Source: Actinomycetospora sp.
GTDB taxonomy: Bacteria; Actinomycetota; Actinomycetes; Mycobacteriales; Pseudonocardiaceae
Direction of reading: 5' to 3'
DNA: 11,864 bases
Assembly: GCA_025925615.1 (NCBI GenBank)
Contig: JAICLN010000081.1
Coordinates: forward strand, 1-11,864
Part shown: positions 1-5,881 of the stretch, in pieces
Numbering within the stretch: position 1 is the first letter of the stretch
How the letters are laid out: each line of letters opens with the position of its first letter
Position numbers and translations under genes: made by a program
The notes under the pieces: model-generated
The model's input: the letters and a program-made list of their open reading frames with translations, nothing else
Databases searched by the model: none
What the model was told of the DNA's origin: nothing

Positions 1-618
1 ACCGGGACGCCCGCCCGACGGCCCCGCGGCCGGGGGCGGCCCGGCCGGGGCGCGGCCGGCGGGCACGAGGCCCTCGCGCGGCGCGGGCCCGCCCTGGGCC
101 GGGACGGCACCGGACGGCGGCGTCCGCGGGACCCGGGAGCTCGGGCCCCCCGGCTGCGACTCCGCGGGCACCGGGGCGGGGGTCGGGATCGACGGACCCG
201 ACCGGCGGCGGCTGCGCACCCGACGCTCCCGACGGGACTCGGAGACGACGCCCGCCCCGGTGCGCGCGATGAGGGCGCGGCGCGTCTGGGCCGTCGTCGG
301 GCCGCGGAGCCGGCTCGCCACCATCGCGATGGCGAAGGCGATGCCGTTCACGCTGCCGAGGGTCAGCATGGCGACCTCGAGCACCTGCTCGCCGGTGATC
401 GCGTCGCCCGAGTCGACCCGCTCGAGCTGGCCGCCGTATGGCTGCGGGCCGACCGGGTCGGTCTGGGCGGACGCCGAGCCGCCGCCGAGCAGGACCACGA
501 GCAGCGCCGTCGCGATCGCGAGGACGGCGGTGATGCCGAGCCCGGTCACGACCGGCCGCATCCCCCATCGGCTCCGCGGGCCCTCCCCGCTCGCCGCCAC
601 CGCGCCGTGACCGACCAT
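1..618 (-). CDS. Small membrane protein with Arg/Pro-rich tail, C-terminus cut by window edge
   Basis: The frame is open from an ATG at 618 to the left edge (206 codons, no stop), so the protein is partial. The start is supported by a GGGGAGAGG-type ribosome binding site about 9 bases upstream. A second ATG at 561 (residue 20) has only a run of G directly against it. Residues 23-45 form a strong hydrophobic segment followed by SASAQ, which could be a signal-peptidase site or simply the end of a membrane helix. Residues 79-101 form a second hydrophobic helix containing several Gly and Ala. From about residue 103 the chain is rich in Arg, then in Pro/Gly/Ser, as in a disordered cytoplasmic tail. 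The gene is divergent from the universal stress protein gene. I recognise no family. A two-helix layout with a short loop is also seen in some pilin-like or secretion-associated proteins, but nothing specific supports that here. Confidence 0.6.
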   Translation of the reverse strand, partial: MVGHGAVAASGEGPRSRWGMRPVVTGLGITAVLAIATALLVVLLGGGSASAQTDPVGPQPYGGQLERVDSGDAITGEQVLEVAMLTLGSVNGIAFAIAMVASRLRGPTTAQTRRALIARTGAGVVSESRRERRVRSRRRSGPSIPTPAPVPAESQPGGPSSRVPRTPPSGAVPAQGGPAPREGLVPAGRAPAGPPPAAGPSGGRPG

Positions 619-852
619 GACCCCGCCTCTCCCCGACCGCCGAACTTGCCCCTGGAATCGCGCGACCGTGAGGCCGTCGTTACCGAATCTGGACCTCGTG
701 CTCTCCTGAGAACCAGATCGTGACCTGACCGTGATGTCCAGCTCGATCGGCGGGCGAGCGGTACGCCCGGGGTGTCGAACCGGGTGCTCCGGACGGGGTC
801 TGGTTAGGTGATCGCGGCCGCGTGGGGACGGCACGGACGGAAGGTGGACATC
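619..852. promoter_or_regulatory. Divergent intergenic region before the stress-protein gene
   Basis: This stretch separates two divergent genes, so it must carry both promoters. It is visibly less GC-rich than the flanking genes around 655-735. No -10/-35 pair stands out convincingly for either direction; TTAGGT at 804-809 is a weak -10 candidate for the plus-strand gene. I see no DosR-type palindrome, although universal stress proteins in mycobacteria are often DosR-controlled. Confidence 0.3.
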
Positions 853-1311
853 GTGGGCGACTACAAGACCGTGGCCGTCGGGACCGACGGCTCGTCGTCG
901 GCTCGGAAGGCGGTCGTGCGGGCCGCCGAAGTGGCCGCCGACTCCGGCGCGCGCTTGAAGATCATCTGTGCGTACGAGACCCGGGACGCCACCGCCGATC
1001 GCAGCCAGGCCGAGGCGGAGCGGGCGCTCGGCGACGAGGCGTACAAGATCATCGGGGCGAGCCCGGCCGAGGAGACCCTGCGCGCGGCGCGCGACGAGGC
1101 GATGCGCACCGGCCTGGACCAGGTCGACACCGTCGCGGTCCACGGCGACCCGACCGACGCGATCATCGAGAAGTCCGAGCTCTACAAGGCCGACCTCGTC
1201 GTGGTCGGCAACAAGGGGCTCGCGGGCTTCGCCGGCCGGCTGCTCGGCTCCGTCCCCCAGGCGGTCTCCCGCCGGTCCAAGGCCGACGTCCTGATCGTCC
1301 ACACGGTGTAG
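853..1311 (+). CDS. Universal stress protein (UspA family), ATP-binding type
   Basis: This is a 152-aa single-domain universal stress protein, the usual length for the family. The N-terminal strand runs into VAVGTDGS, with Asp12 at the nucleotide-binding position. The C-terminal motif is G119-x2-G122-x9-G132-S133, the ATP-binding signature known from MJ0577-type members, so this protein probably binds ATP, unlike the UspA/UspE-type members that lack the motif. The protein ends on the expected hydrophobic strand (DVLIVHTV). I chose GTG 853 because GGAAGGTGG lies just upstream with good spacing. An in-frame GTG at 808 would add 15 residues but has no ribosome binding site. Such proteins act in the cytoplasm in stress or dormancy adaptation. 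There is no obvious operon partner: the upstream gene is divergent and the downstream region is a repeat-bearing gap. Confidence 0.93.
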   Translation: MGDYKTVAVGTDGSSSARKAVVRAAEVAADSGARLKIICAYETRDATADRSQAEAERALGDEAYKIIGASPAEETLRAARDEAMRTGLDQVDTVAVHGDPTDAIIEKSELYKADLVVVGNKGLAGFAGRLLGSVPQAVSRRSKADVLIVHTV

Positions 1312-1354
1312 TCGCACCACGGTGCTGCTGCGTGCGCGGAACGCAGCCCGACGT

Positions 1355-1419
1355 GCTTGATCAAGAGCACACTGGGCACGCTGTCAGCGATCTGATCAAG
1401 TCTCACGTACTCGTGATCA
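1355..1419. repeat. Hairpin repeat, copy 1 (diverged)
   Basis: This copy aligns without gaps to copies 2 and 3. Its 3' half (1389-1419) is nearly identical to them, while its 5' half is much more diverged. It contains the core TCACG-TACT-CGTGA, a 5-bp stem with a 4-base loop, bracketed by TGATCA palindromes. An additional CTTGATCAAG palindrome lies at its 5' end. Confidence 0.75.
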
Positions 1420-1440
1420 ACGCTGCCGGCTGAGCGGCCC

Positions 1441-1505
1441 CCGCGACCAGGGGCACACCACGCAGGCCCAGGGCGATCAGATCAAGCCTCACGTACTCGT
1501 GATCA
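1441..1505. repeat. Hairpin repeat, copy 2
   Basis: This is the reference copy. It matches copy 3 at 62 of 65 positions by direct reading. The first half contains CCAGGGGCACACCACGCAGG; the second half is GATCAGATCAAG, then TCACG-TACT-CGTGA, then TCA. It starts 86 bp after copy 1 and 173 bp (about 2 x 86) before copy 3, suggesting an ~86-bp period with one unit missing or decayed near 1527-1591. Confidence 0.85.
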
Positions 1506-1613
1506 ACCGCGTCCGGCCGAGTGGACGTCCACGGCTCCCGCGACAGCCCTCAAGGTCCACTCGACCGCCTCCGTGGCCGACCACCGGCTCGAGTGCCGAT
1601 CGCCCCCCGGCTG

Positions 1614-1678
1614 CCGCGACCAGGGGCACACCACGCAAGCCCAGGGCGATCTGATCAAGCCTCACGTGCTCGTGATCA
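1614..1678. repeat. Hairpin repeat, copy 3
   Basis: Only three bases differ from copy 2. One of these falls in the hairpin loop (TACT becomes TGCT), leaving the TCACG/CGTGA stem intact. The copy ends about 32 bp beyond the stop codon of the minus-strand hypothetical gene, so the array lies in the 3' flank of that gene as well as of the stress-protein gene. Confidence 0.85.
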
Positions 1679-1710
1679 TGCAACGACCGGGCCGGCGAGG
1701 GCCCGGGCGC

Positions 1711-2445
1711 TCAGCGGGTGGGGACGTCGCAGGCCGGGGCGTCCGGGTGCTGCGAGACCAGGTCCGCCAGCCGCATCGAGGCGACCTCCACGGCCAGGGC
1801 GTGCTCCAGGCAGCGTCGCACCGCGCGGTCCCGCGGCCGGGCCCGCGCCTCGGCCAGCCGCCGCGCGAGGCGCTCCGACCCGGTGAGCATCGGCGTGATC
1901 GTCAGGCGCGCGCGCCCGAGGTCGACCCGGCACCGACCGGCGACCGAGTCCCCCTCACCGACCACGCGGACGTCGCAGTCGAGGTCCCCGGTGCGCTCGC
2001 CGGCCCCCTCGCGCCCGACCGCGGCGCGGAACACGGCGTTCGTCACGCGGTCGGCCGGAGCGGCGACGAGCTGGTCGAGCACCGCGCGGCCGCCGCGGGC
2101 AGCGAGCACCGCGTCGAGCGCGCGCACGTCGAACGTCAGCCGCCGCACGCGGAAGTCGCCGGGCCGCGCCTCGGCGAGCAGCTCCTCCACGGTGTCCGCG
2201 CACGGACCACCGGGACGCGCGGCGAGGTGCACCGAGGCGACGGCGGGCCCCCGGTCGTTGCGCGGATCGATGCCCCGCACCGAGACCTCGGGCGCGTGGT
2301 CCTCGCCCTCGACGCCGCAGCCGTGCTCCAGGAACTCGACGGCCGGGAGGATGTCCGGCGCGGGGACCCGCCGCGGGGAGGGCACCGACGCCAGGGACTC
2401 CTGACCGAAGCGTCGGGGCGCGAGGACGGCGAGCGGATTGCGCAT
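1711..2445 (-). CDS. Hypothetical cysteine-containing protein
   Basis: This encodes a 244-aa protein from ATG 2445; an in-frame GTG at 2478 would add 11 residues. I prefer 2445 because a plausible promoter places the transcript start near 2475 and GGTGG sits just before the ATG. The sequence has no signal peptide or membrane helix. It contains six cysteines in separate contexts (HGCGV, GPCAD, LDCDV, GRCRV, RRCLE, PACDV), unusual for a cytoplasmic actinobacterial protein of this size. Segments rich in Val and Arg alternating with polar residues suggest a largely beta N-terminal and central part. A helical Arg/Ala-rich stretch follows near the C-terminus (SERLARRLAEARARPRDRA). I do not recognise the family. 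Strong third-position GC and a clean, long frame support its being real. Confidence 0.75.
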   Translation of the reverse strand: MRNPLAVLAPRRFGQESLASVPSPRRVPAPDILPAVEFLEHGCGVEGEDHAPEVSVRGIDPRNDRGPAVASVHLAARPGGPCADTVEELLAEARPGDFRVRRLTFDVRALDAVLAARGGRAVLDQLVAAPADRVTNAVFRAAVGREGAGERTGDLDCDVRVVGEGDSVAGRCRVDLGRARLTITPMLTGSERLARRLAEARARPRDRAVRRCLEHALAVEVASMRLADLVSQHPDAPACDVPTR

Positions 2446-2481
2446 GGACCACCGAGACCTAGACGTGAGCAGGGTCACCCC

Positions 2482-2511
2482 AGTGTGCCAGAGTGAGCCT
2501 GATCATGTGAA
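2482..2511 (-). promoter_or_regulatory. Candidate promoter of the six-cysteine gene
   Basis: Read on the minus strand, TTCACA (plus 2506-2511, five of six matches to TTGACA) is followed after 18 bases by CACACT (plus 2482-2487). This would start transcription near 2475 and give a leader of about 30 bases before ATG 2445. It lies in the short gap downstream of the lipoprotein gene, so this gene may be transcribed independently. Confidence 0.4.
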
Positions 2512-2537
2512 TCGGTCCGGAGCCGCCCCGGCCCGGT

Positions 2538-3878
2538 TCAGCCGGTCGCCGGCGTCACCGCGACCCCGCCGAGCAGGCCGCTCCCGGTGCCCACGCCGAG
2601 GTAGGCGTCGACGACGACGGGGGCCGCTCCCGGCGCCGCGTTGCGGTCCCGGCCGGTGCGGGCGTCGACCACGACGGGTCCGTTGACCGTGGTGCCGTAC
2701 ACCGAGCCGTGCCACGCGGTGCTCACCTGCGGCGGGACCCGCCCGCCCGCCGGCAGGGACCACAGGAGCTGCGCGGACACGGCGTCGAGCGCGAAGGTCC
2801 GGTTCGGGCCGGAGCAGACCGTCACCGTCGCCTCGTCCCACACGCACCGGGGTGCCGACGACGCCGTGCCGAGGTCGATCCCGGGGCGCTCGACCCCGTC
2901 GGCGCCGAGCACGGAGAGGAAGGCGCGGGCGTTGCCGGCCCGGCGCCCACCGACCGTGACCGACGACGGCCCGGCGCGGGTGACCGTGAGGGCGGTCGAG
3001 CCGGCGTCGGCCTCGAAGCGGCGGGACCCGGTCAGCACGTCGAGCCCGACCACCGAGGACGGCGAGTACCCCGACCCGCCGCCCGCCGGCACCGCGGCGC
3101 CGACCACCGTCGCGCCGTGGGACCCGGCGGCGACCACGCCGCCCGGCAACGGCTCCCCGTCGGGAGCCCGGCCGTCGAGCACCGCCCCGGCCGCGACCCC
3201 GTCGGCCACCCAGAGGACGCGGCGCGTGTCGAGGTCGACCGCGAGCGAGGCGCGGTGGGTGCTGGTCGTGGCGCTCAGCACGGCGACGCGGTGACCGTCG
3301 CCGGCCGCCGCGACCCCCGTGACCGCGGTGCGCACCGACCGCGGGCTCTCGGTCCAGGGCAGCGGGGCGGCGGCGGTCCACGCCACGGCCGGGACGCCGG
3401 TGGTGGTCCGGGTGACGGCGAGCAGTTCCAGCGCGAGGCCCGGCGGCGTCGTCCCCGAACCGGGCACCGTGCTCGCCGACCCGGCCAGGACGAGCCCGAC
3501 GCCGGGGACGGGCCGCGGGGCCCCGGACACCCAGCGCCCGGGAGGCAGCGGGACCGGCGTCGTCGACGCCGAGGAGTCGGCGCGCGCGAGCCCGCCGGAG
3601 TCGGCGAGCCAGATCGTGGTGCCGTCCAGCGCGACCGGCAGTTCGGGCGCGCTCCCGTAGGCGCCCGTCAGCGTGCTCGAGGTGCCGCGCAGCAGGGTCC
3701 CCGACGGCGGGCCGAACGCCGTCGGCGGATCGTGCGCCGGCGGCGGCGCGAGGGCGTCACCGGGCCCGGAGCAGGCCGAGCAGGCGACGACGAGCGCCAC
3801 CACCAGGCCCAGGAGTCCGAGCGCGCGTCCCGGGAGGCAGGGCCGAGCCGGGCCCGATCCCGGGGAAGCGCTCGCCAC
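2538..3878 (-). CDS. Secreted lipoprotein with PQQ-like beta-propeller repeats
   Basis: This 446-aa protein has a lipoprotein signal: a hydrophobic stretch at residues 20-32 leads into the lipobox V30-V31-A32-C33, with a second Cys at 36. It is therefore likely lipid-anchored on the outer face of the membrane. A Pro/Ala-rich linker (about 38-60) follows, then a beta-strand-rich domain. This domain has repeats of the PQQ-like type: AVDLDTRRVLW (213-223), GLDVLTGSRRF (278-288) and ALDAVSAQLLW (363-373). These are the blade motifs of quinoprotein or BamB-like propellers, where they usually act as scaffolds and do not prove PQQ binding. Cys345 and Cys355 could form a disulfide. The start is a GTG with no strong ribosome binding site, so the exact N-terminus is uncertain. 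The neighbouring minus-strand genes do not reveal a pathway. Confidence 0.82.
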   Translation of the reverse strand: MASASPGSGPARPCLPGRALGLLGLVVALVVACSACSGPGDALAPPPAHDPPTAFGPPSGTLLRGTSSTLTGAYGSAPELPVALDGTTIWLADSGGLARADSSASTTPVPLPPGRWVSGAPRPVPGVGLVLAGSASTVPGSGTTPPGLALELLAVTRTTTGVPAVAWTAAAPLPWTESPRSVRTAVTGVAAAGDGHRVAVLSATTSTHRASLAVDLDTRRVLWVADGVAAGAVLDGRAPDGEPLPGGVVAAGSHGATVVGAAVPAGGGSGYSPSSVVGLDVLTGSRRFEADAGSTALTVTRAGPSSVTVGGRRAGNARAFLSVLGADGVERPGIDLGTASSAPRCVWDEATVTVCSGPNRTFALDAVSAQLLWSLPAGGRVPPQVSTAWHGSVYGTTVNGPVVVDARTGRDRNAAPGAAPVVVDAYLGVGTGSGLLGGVAVTPATG

Positions 3879-3955
3879 CGCAGCAGCGTCGCACCCCGGA
3901 GCCCACCCCGGGCGGGTGACCCCACGCGGGCCGGGGGCGCCCTACCCGGACGGGA

Positions 3956-4150
3956 TCAGTGGTCGACGATCTCGGAGCGTCGGGCGGGCTCGGAGACGAG
4001 GTCGGGCGCGGTGCGCGGGTCGATGACCGGGAGCGGGCCGGTGGCCTGGGCGAGCCGGCGCTGCGCGCGCTGCACCCGGGCCGCCATCTCGGCGTCCTCC
4101 GCGGCACGCCGCCGCAGGGCCTTGCGCTCCTTGCGGGTCAGCCGCGGCAT
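3956..4150 (-). CDS. Small basic hypothetical protein (64 aa)
   Basis: The likely start is ATG 4150, preceded by GCAGGAATCCGCG, a good AGGA ribosome binding site. An in-frame ATG at 4186 would add 12 residues without such a site. The N-terminal half is strongly charged and helical (RLTRKERKALRRRAAEDAE), then a Gln/Arg-rich amphipathic stretch, then a Pro-containing tail ending in VDH. It has no membrane segment or cysteine. It could bind nucleic acid or act as a small adaptor, but this is composition-based only. It lies 77 bp upstream of the lipoprotein start on the same strand and might share a transcript with it. Confidence 0.6.
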   Translation of the reverse strand: MPRLTRKERKALRRRAAEDAEMAARVQRAQRRLAQATGPLPVIDPRTAPDLVSEPARRSEIVDH

Positions 4151-4371
4151 CGCGGATTCCTGCTTGCCTCGTCCCCACACCGGCACGACGCCCTCGCTCT
4201 CGCCCGTCCTCGCAGAGCCCGCCTCGGACCCCCACGGCCGCTTCCCCGATCACGGCCCGGCGAGATTCTGCGCCCGCCGCGCCGAGACCACTCTGTGATC
4301 CACCCCATCGTGTCGCAACCGTGACGCAGAGGCGCATTGGTCCGGACGAATCGGGACGAACGGGACGGCGC
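4151..4371. promoter_or_regulatory. Intergenic region upstream of the 64-aa gene and downstream of the GMC gene
   Basis: This 221-bp gap should hold the promoter of the 64-aa gene and the end of the LCP-GMC transcript. TTGCGA (minus strand, around 4310-4320) is a possible -35, but no good -10 follows. Near the GMC stop, three short imperfect repeats of CGGGACGAA occur in a row (about 4343-4368). I see no clear hairpin terminator. Confidence 0.3.
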
Positions 4372-5847
4372 TCAGCGGCGAATCAGGTCCGACGCGCGTT
4401 CCCCGAGCATCAGGGCGGTCGCGGCCGGCCCACGCCGCGGCACCGTCGGGAGCACCGACGTGTCGACCACGCGCAGCCCCGCGACCCCGTGGACCCGCAG
4501 CTCCGGGTCGACGACGGCGGTCGGGTCGGACGCCGGGCCGATCCGCGCGCTGCCGCAGAGGTGCGAGGAGGTCGTCAGCGACGCGGCCACCCAGGCATCC
4601 AGGTCGGGGTCGGAATCCCGCGGCACCGTCGGGATGGTGATGCCGTCGGAGCGGAGCAGGTCGGCCGCGAAGCGCACCACCGCGCGCATCCGCGCCCGGT
4701 CGGTGGGGCTCGCGAGGTAGTGGTGGCGCAGGCGGGGACGCTCGCGGGGGTCGTCGCTGCGCAGGACGGCGTCGCCCCGGCTGTCGGGCTGTCCGAGCGC
4801 GCACATCACGTGGCGCGCGCCGCCGGGCGCGAACGGCCGGCAGAAGAGCAGGATCTCGAGGTCCCCGGCCGGGTCGGCGGGCAGGTCGGGGTCCAGCGTC
4901 GCCGCGTCCAGGTGGACGGCGGCCTGCGCCGACACCGCCTCGGGGTGCAGCGACTCGTCGTAGGCGAAGCCGAGGAACACCGCGGGGTGGTCGCTCCACC
5001 CGTGCCCGACGCCGGGCCGGTCCAGCCGGACCGGGACGCCGGCGGCCCGCAGCTCGTCGGCGGGCCCGACGCCGGAGAGCGCCAGCAGGTGCGGGCTCAC
5101 GACGGCGCCCGCCGCGAGGACGACCTCCCCCGCGTCGATCCGCTCGCCCGCGAGGGTCTGCACCCCGACGGCGCGGTCGCCGTCGAAGCGCACGCGCGCG
5201 ACGGGGCAGTCGCCGCGGACGGTGAGGTTGTCCCGGTCGCGGTGGGGCAGCAGGTAGGCCATCGCGGCGTTGATCCGCGTGCCGCGGGAGACGTTGGCCG
5301 GCACCAGCCCCACCCCTGGTGGCCCGTCCCCGTTCTTGTCCGGCTCCGCGGGCACCCCGAGCGCGGCGGCGGCCCGGACGAACCGCGTGGTGATGCCGGC
5401 GAGCAGCTCACCCGCCGGCCGCTCGACCGGCACCGGCCCGTCGTGGCCGTGCTCCGGGCCGGGGGCGTCGTGGTCGTCCTCGCCGCGGACGTAGGCCGCG
5501 AGCGCGTCATCCCAGCGCCAGCCGTACCAGCCCTCGACGTCGGCACGGGTGGCCCGGACGTGGTTGGCGCCGTTGATGGCGCTGGAACCGCCGAGCACCC
5601 GGCCGCGCGCCGTCCGGCACCGGTGCGCGTCGGTCAGCTCGGTGGCGAACGACCAGTTGTACGGGTGACCGTCGTCGGCGGCCGCGAGCGAGGTGACGTC
5701 GCGCAGTTCCTCGGGGTAGTCGCCGGGTCGCGTCGGTGCCGGTCCGGCCTCGAGCACGAGCACCCGGAGCCCGGGGTCCTCGGAGAGCCGTCCCGCCAGC
5801 GCGCAGCCGGCGGAGCCGCCCCCGACGATCACGACGTCGTGCTCCAC
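4372..5847 (-). CDS. mftG: GMC-family FAD oxidoreductase, MftG-like (mycofactocin-associated)
   Basis: This is a 491-aa glucose-methanol-choline flavoprotein. The FAD-binding fold starts at residue 5 with G9-G10-G11-S12-A13-G14, and Glu33 ends the second strand (VLVLEAG). The GMC signature GRVLGGSSAIN lies at 82-92. The C-terminal catalytic region has H429 in HLCGSARIG, then DPELRVHGVAGLRVVD and SVLPTVPRRGPAATALMLG. In classical GMC enzymes an Asn or His follows SVLPT; here Gly473 (in RRGPA) takes that place. From memory, mycobacterial MftG (Rv0697-type) also has HLCGSAP and a SRGP-AT-MLG ending, and this is the main reason for the call. MftG passes electrons from reduced mycofactocin to the respiratory chain. 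No other mft gene is visible here. It lies 34 bp downstream of the LCP gene, probably on the same transcript. If not MftG, it is another GMC dehydrogenase of unknown substrate. Confidence 0.85.
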   Translation of the reverse strand: MEHDVVIVGGGSAGCALAGRLSEDPGLRVLVLEAGPAPTRPGDYPEELRDVTSLAAADDGHPYNWSFATELTDAHRCRTARGRVLGGSSAINGANHVRATRADVEGWYGWRWDDALAAYVRGEDDHDAPGPEHGHDGPVPVERPAGELLAGITTRFVRAAAALGVPAEPDKNGDGPPGVGLVPANVSRGTRINAAMAYLLPHRDRDNLTVRGDCPVARVRFDGDRAVGVQTLAGERIDAGEVVLAAGAVVSPHLLALSGVGPADELRAAGVPVRLDRPGVGHGWSDHPAVFLGFAYDESLHPEAVSAQAAVHLDAATLDPDLPADPAGDLEILLFCRPFAPGGARHVMCALGQPDSRGDAVLRSDDPRERPRLRHHYLASPTDRARMRAVVRFAADLLRSDGITIPTVPRDSDPDLDAWVAASLTTSSHLCGSARIGPASDPTAVVDPELRVHGVAGLRVVDTSVLPTVPRRGPAATALMLGERASDLIRR

Positions 5848-5881
5848 CCCCGCAGTCTGCGGCCGGACGGGGGTCGCGCGC

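Larger units (their letters stand above)
1312..1710. other. Gene-free stretch carrying a repeat array
   Basis: About 400 bp lie between the stress-protein stop and the stop of the minus-strand hypothetical gene. Composition is lower in GC than the neighbours and rich in TGATCA. I find no convincing gene: the minus-strand open frame at 1489-1683 mostly re-reads repeat copies. The content is three copies of a ~65-bp repeat, plus unrelated spacer sequence. Confidence 0.6.

Noticed and set aside
700..735. DosR-type operator upstream of the stress-protein gene
   Set aside because: No sequence close to the DosR palindrome could be found.
1401..1419. ParB parS-like site (CACGTACTCGTG)
   Set aside because: It does not match the TGTTTCACGTGAAACA consensus and the centre is not palindromic.
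822..1433. Overlapping plus-strand 203-aa frame over the stress-protein gene
   Set aside because: Arg/Gly-rich shadow of the universal stress protein in another frame; the true frame has clear family motifs.
1355..1678. CRISPR array
   Set aside because: Only three copies, too long (65 bp), with spacers of about 21 and 108 bp, diverging copies and no cas genes nearby.
1400..1678. Conserved mini-ORF (M/L)ITST-stop in each repeat copy on the minus strand
   Set aside because: All copies can be read this way, with one synonymous change, but five codons without ribosome binding sites are most simply a by-product of the conserved hairpin.
1489..1683. Minus-strand 64-aa open frame across repeat copies 2 and 3
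   Set aside because: Most of it re-reads the repeat sequence, third-position GC is not gene-like, and there is no ribosome binding site. Better explained as non-coding repeat.
2503..3381. Alternative minus-strand 292-aa frame within the lipoprotein gene
   Set aside because: Low-complexity Arg/Gly composition; the lipoprotein frame has a signal peptide and propeller motifs.
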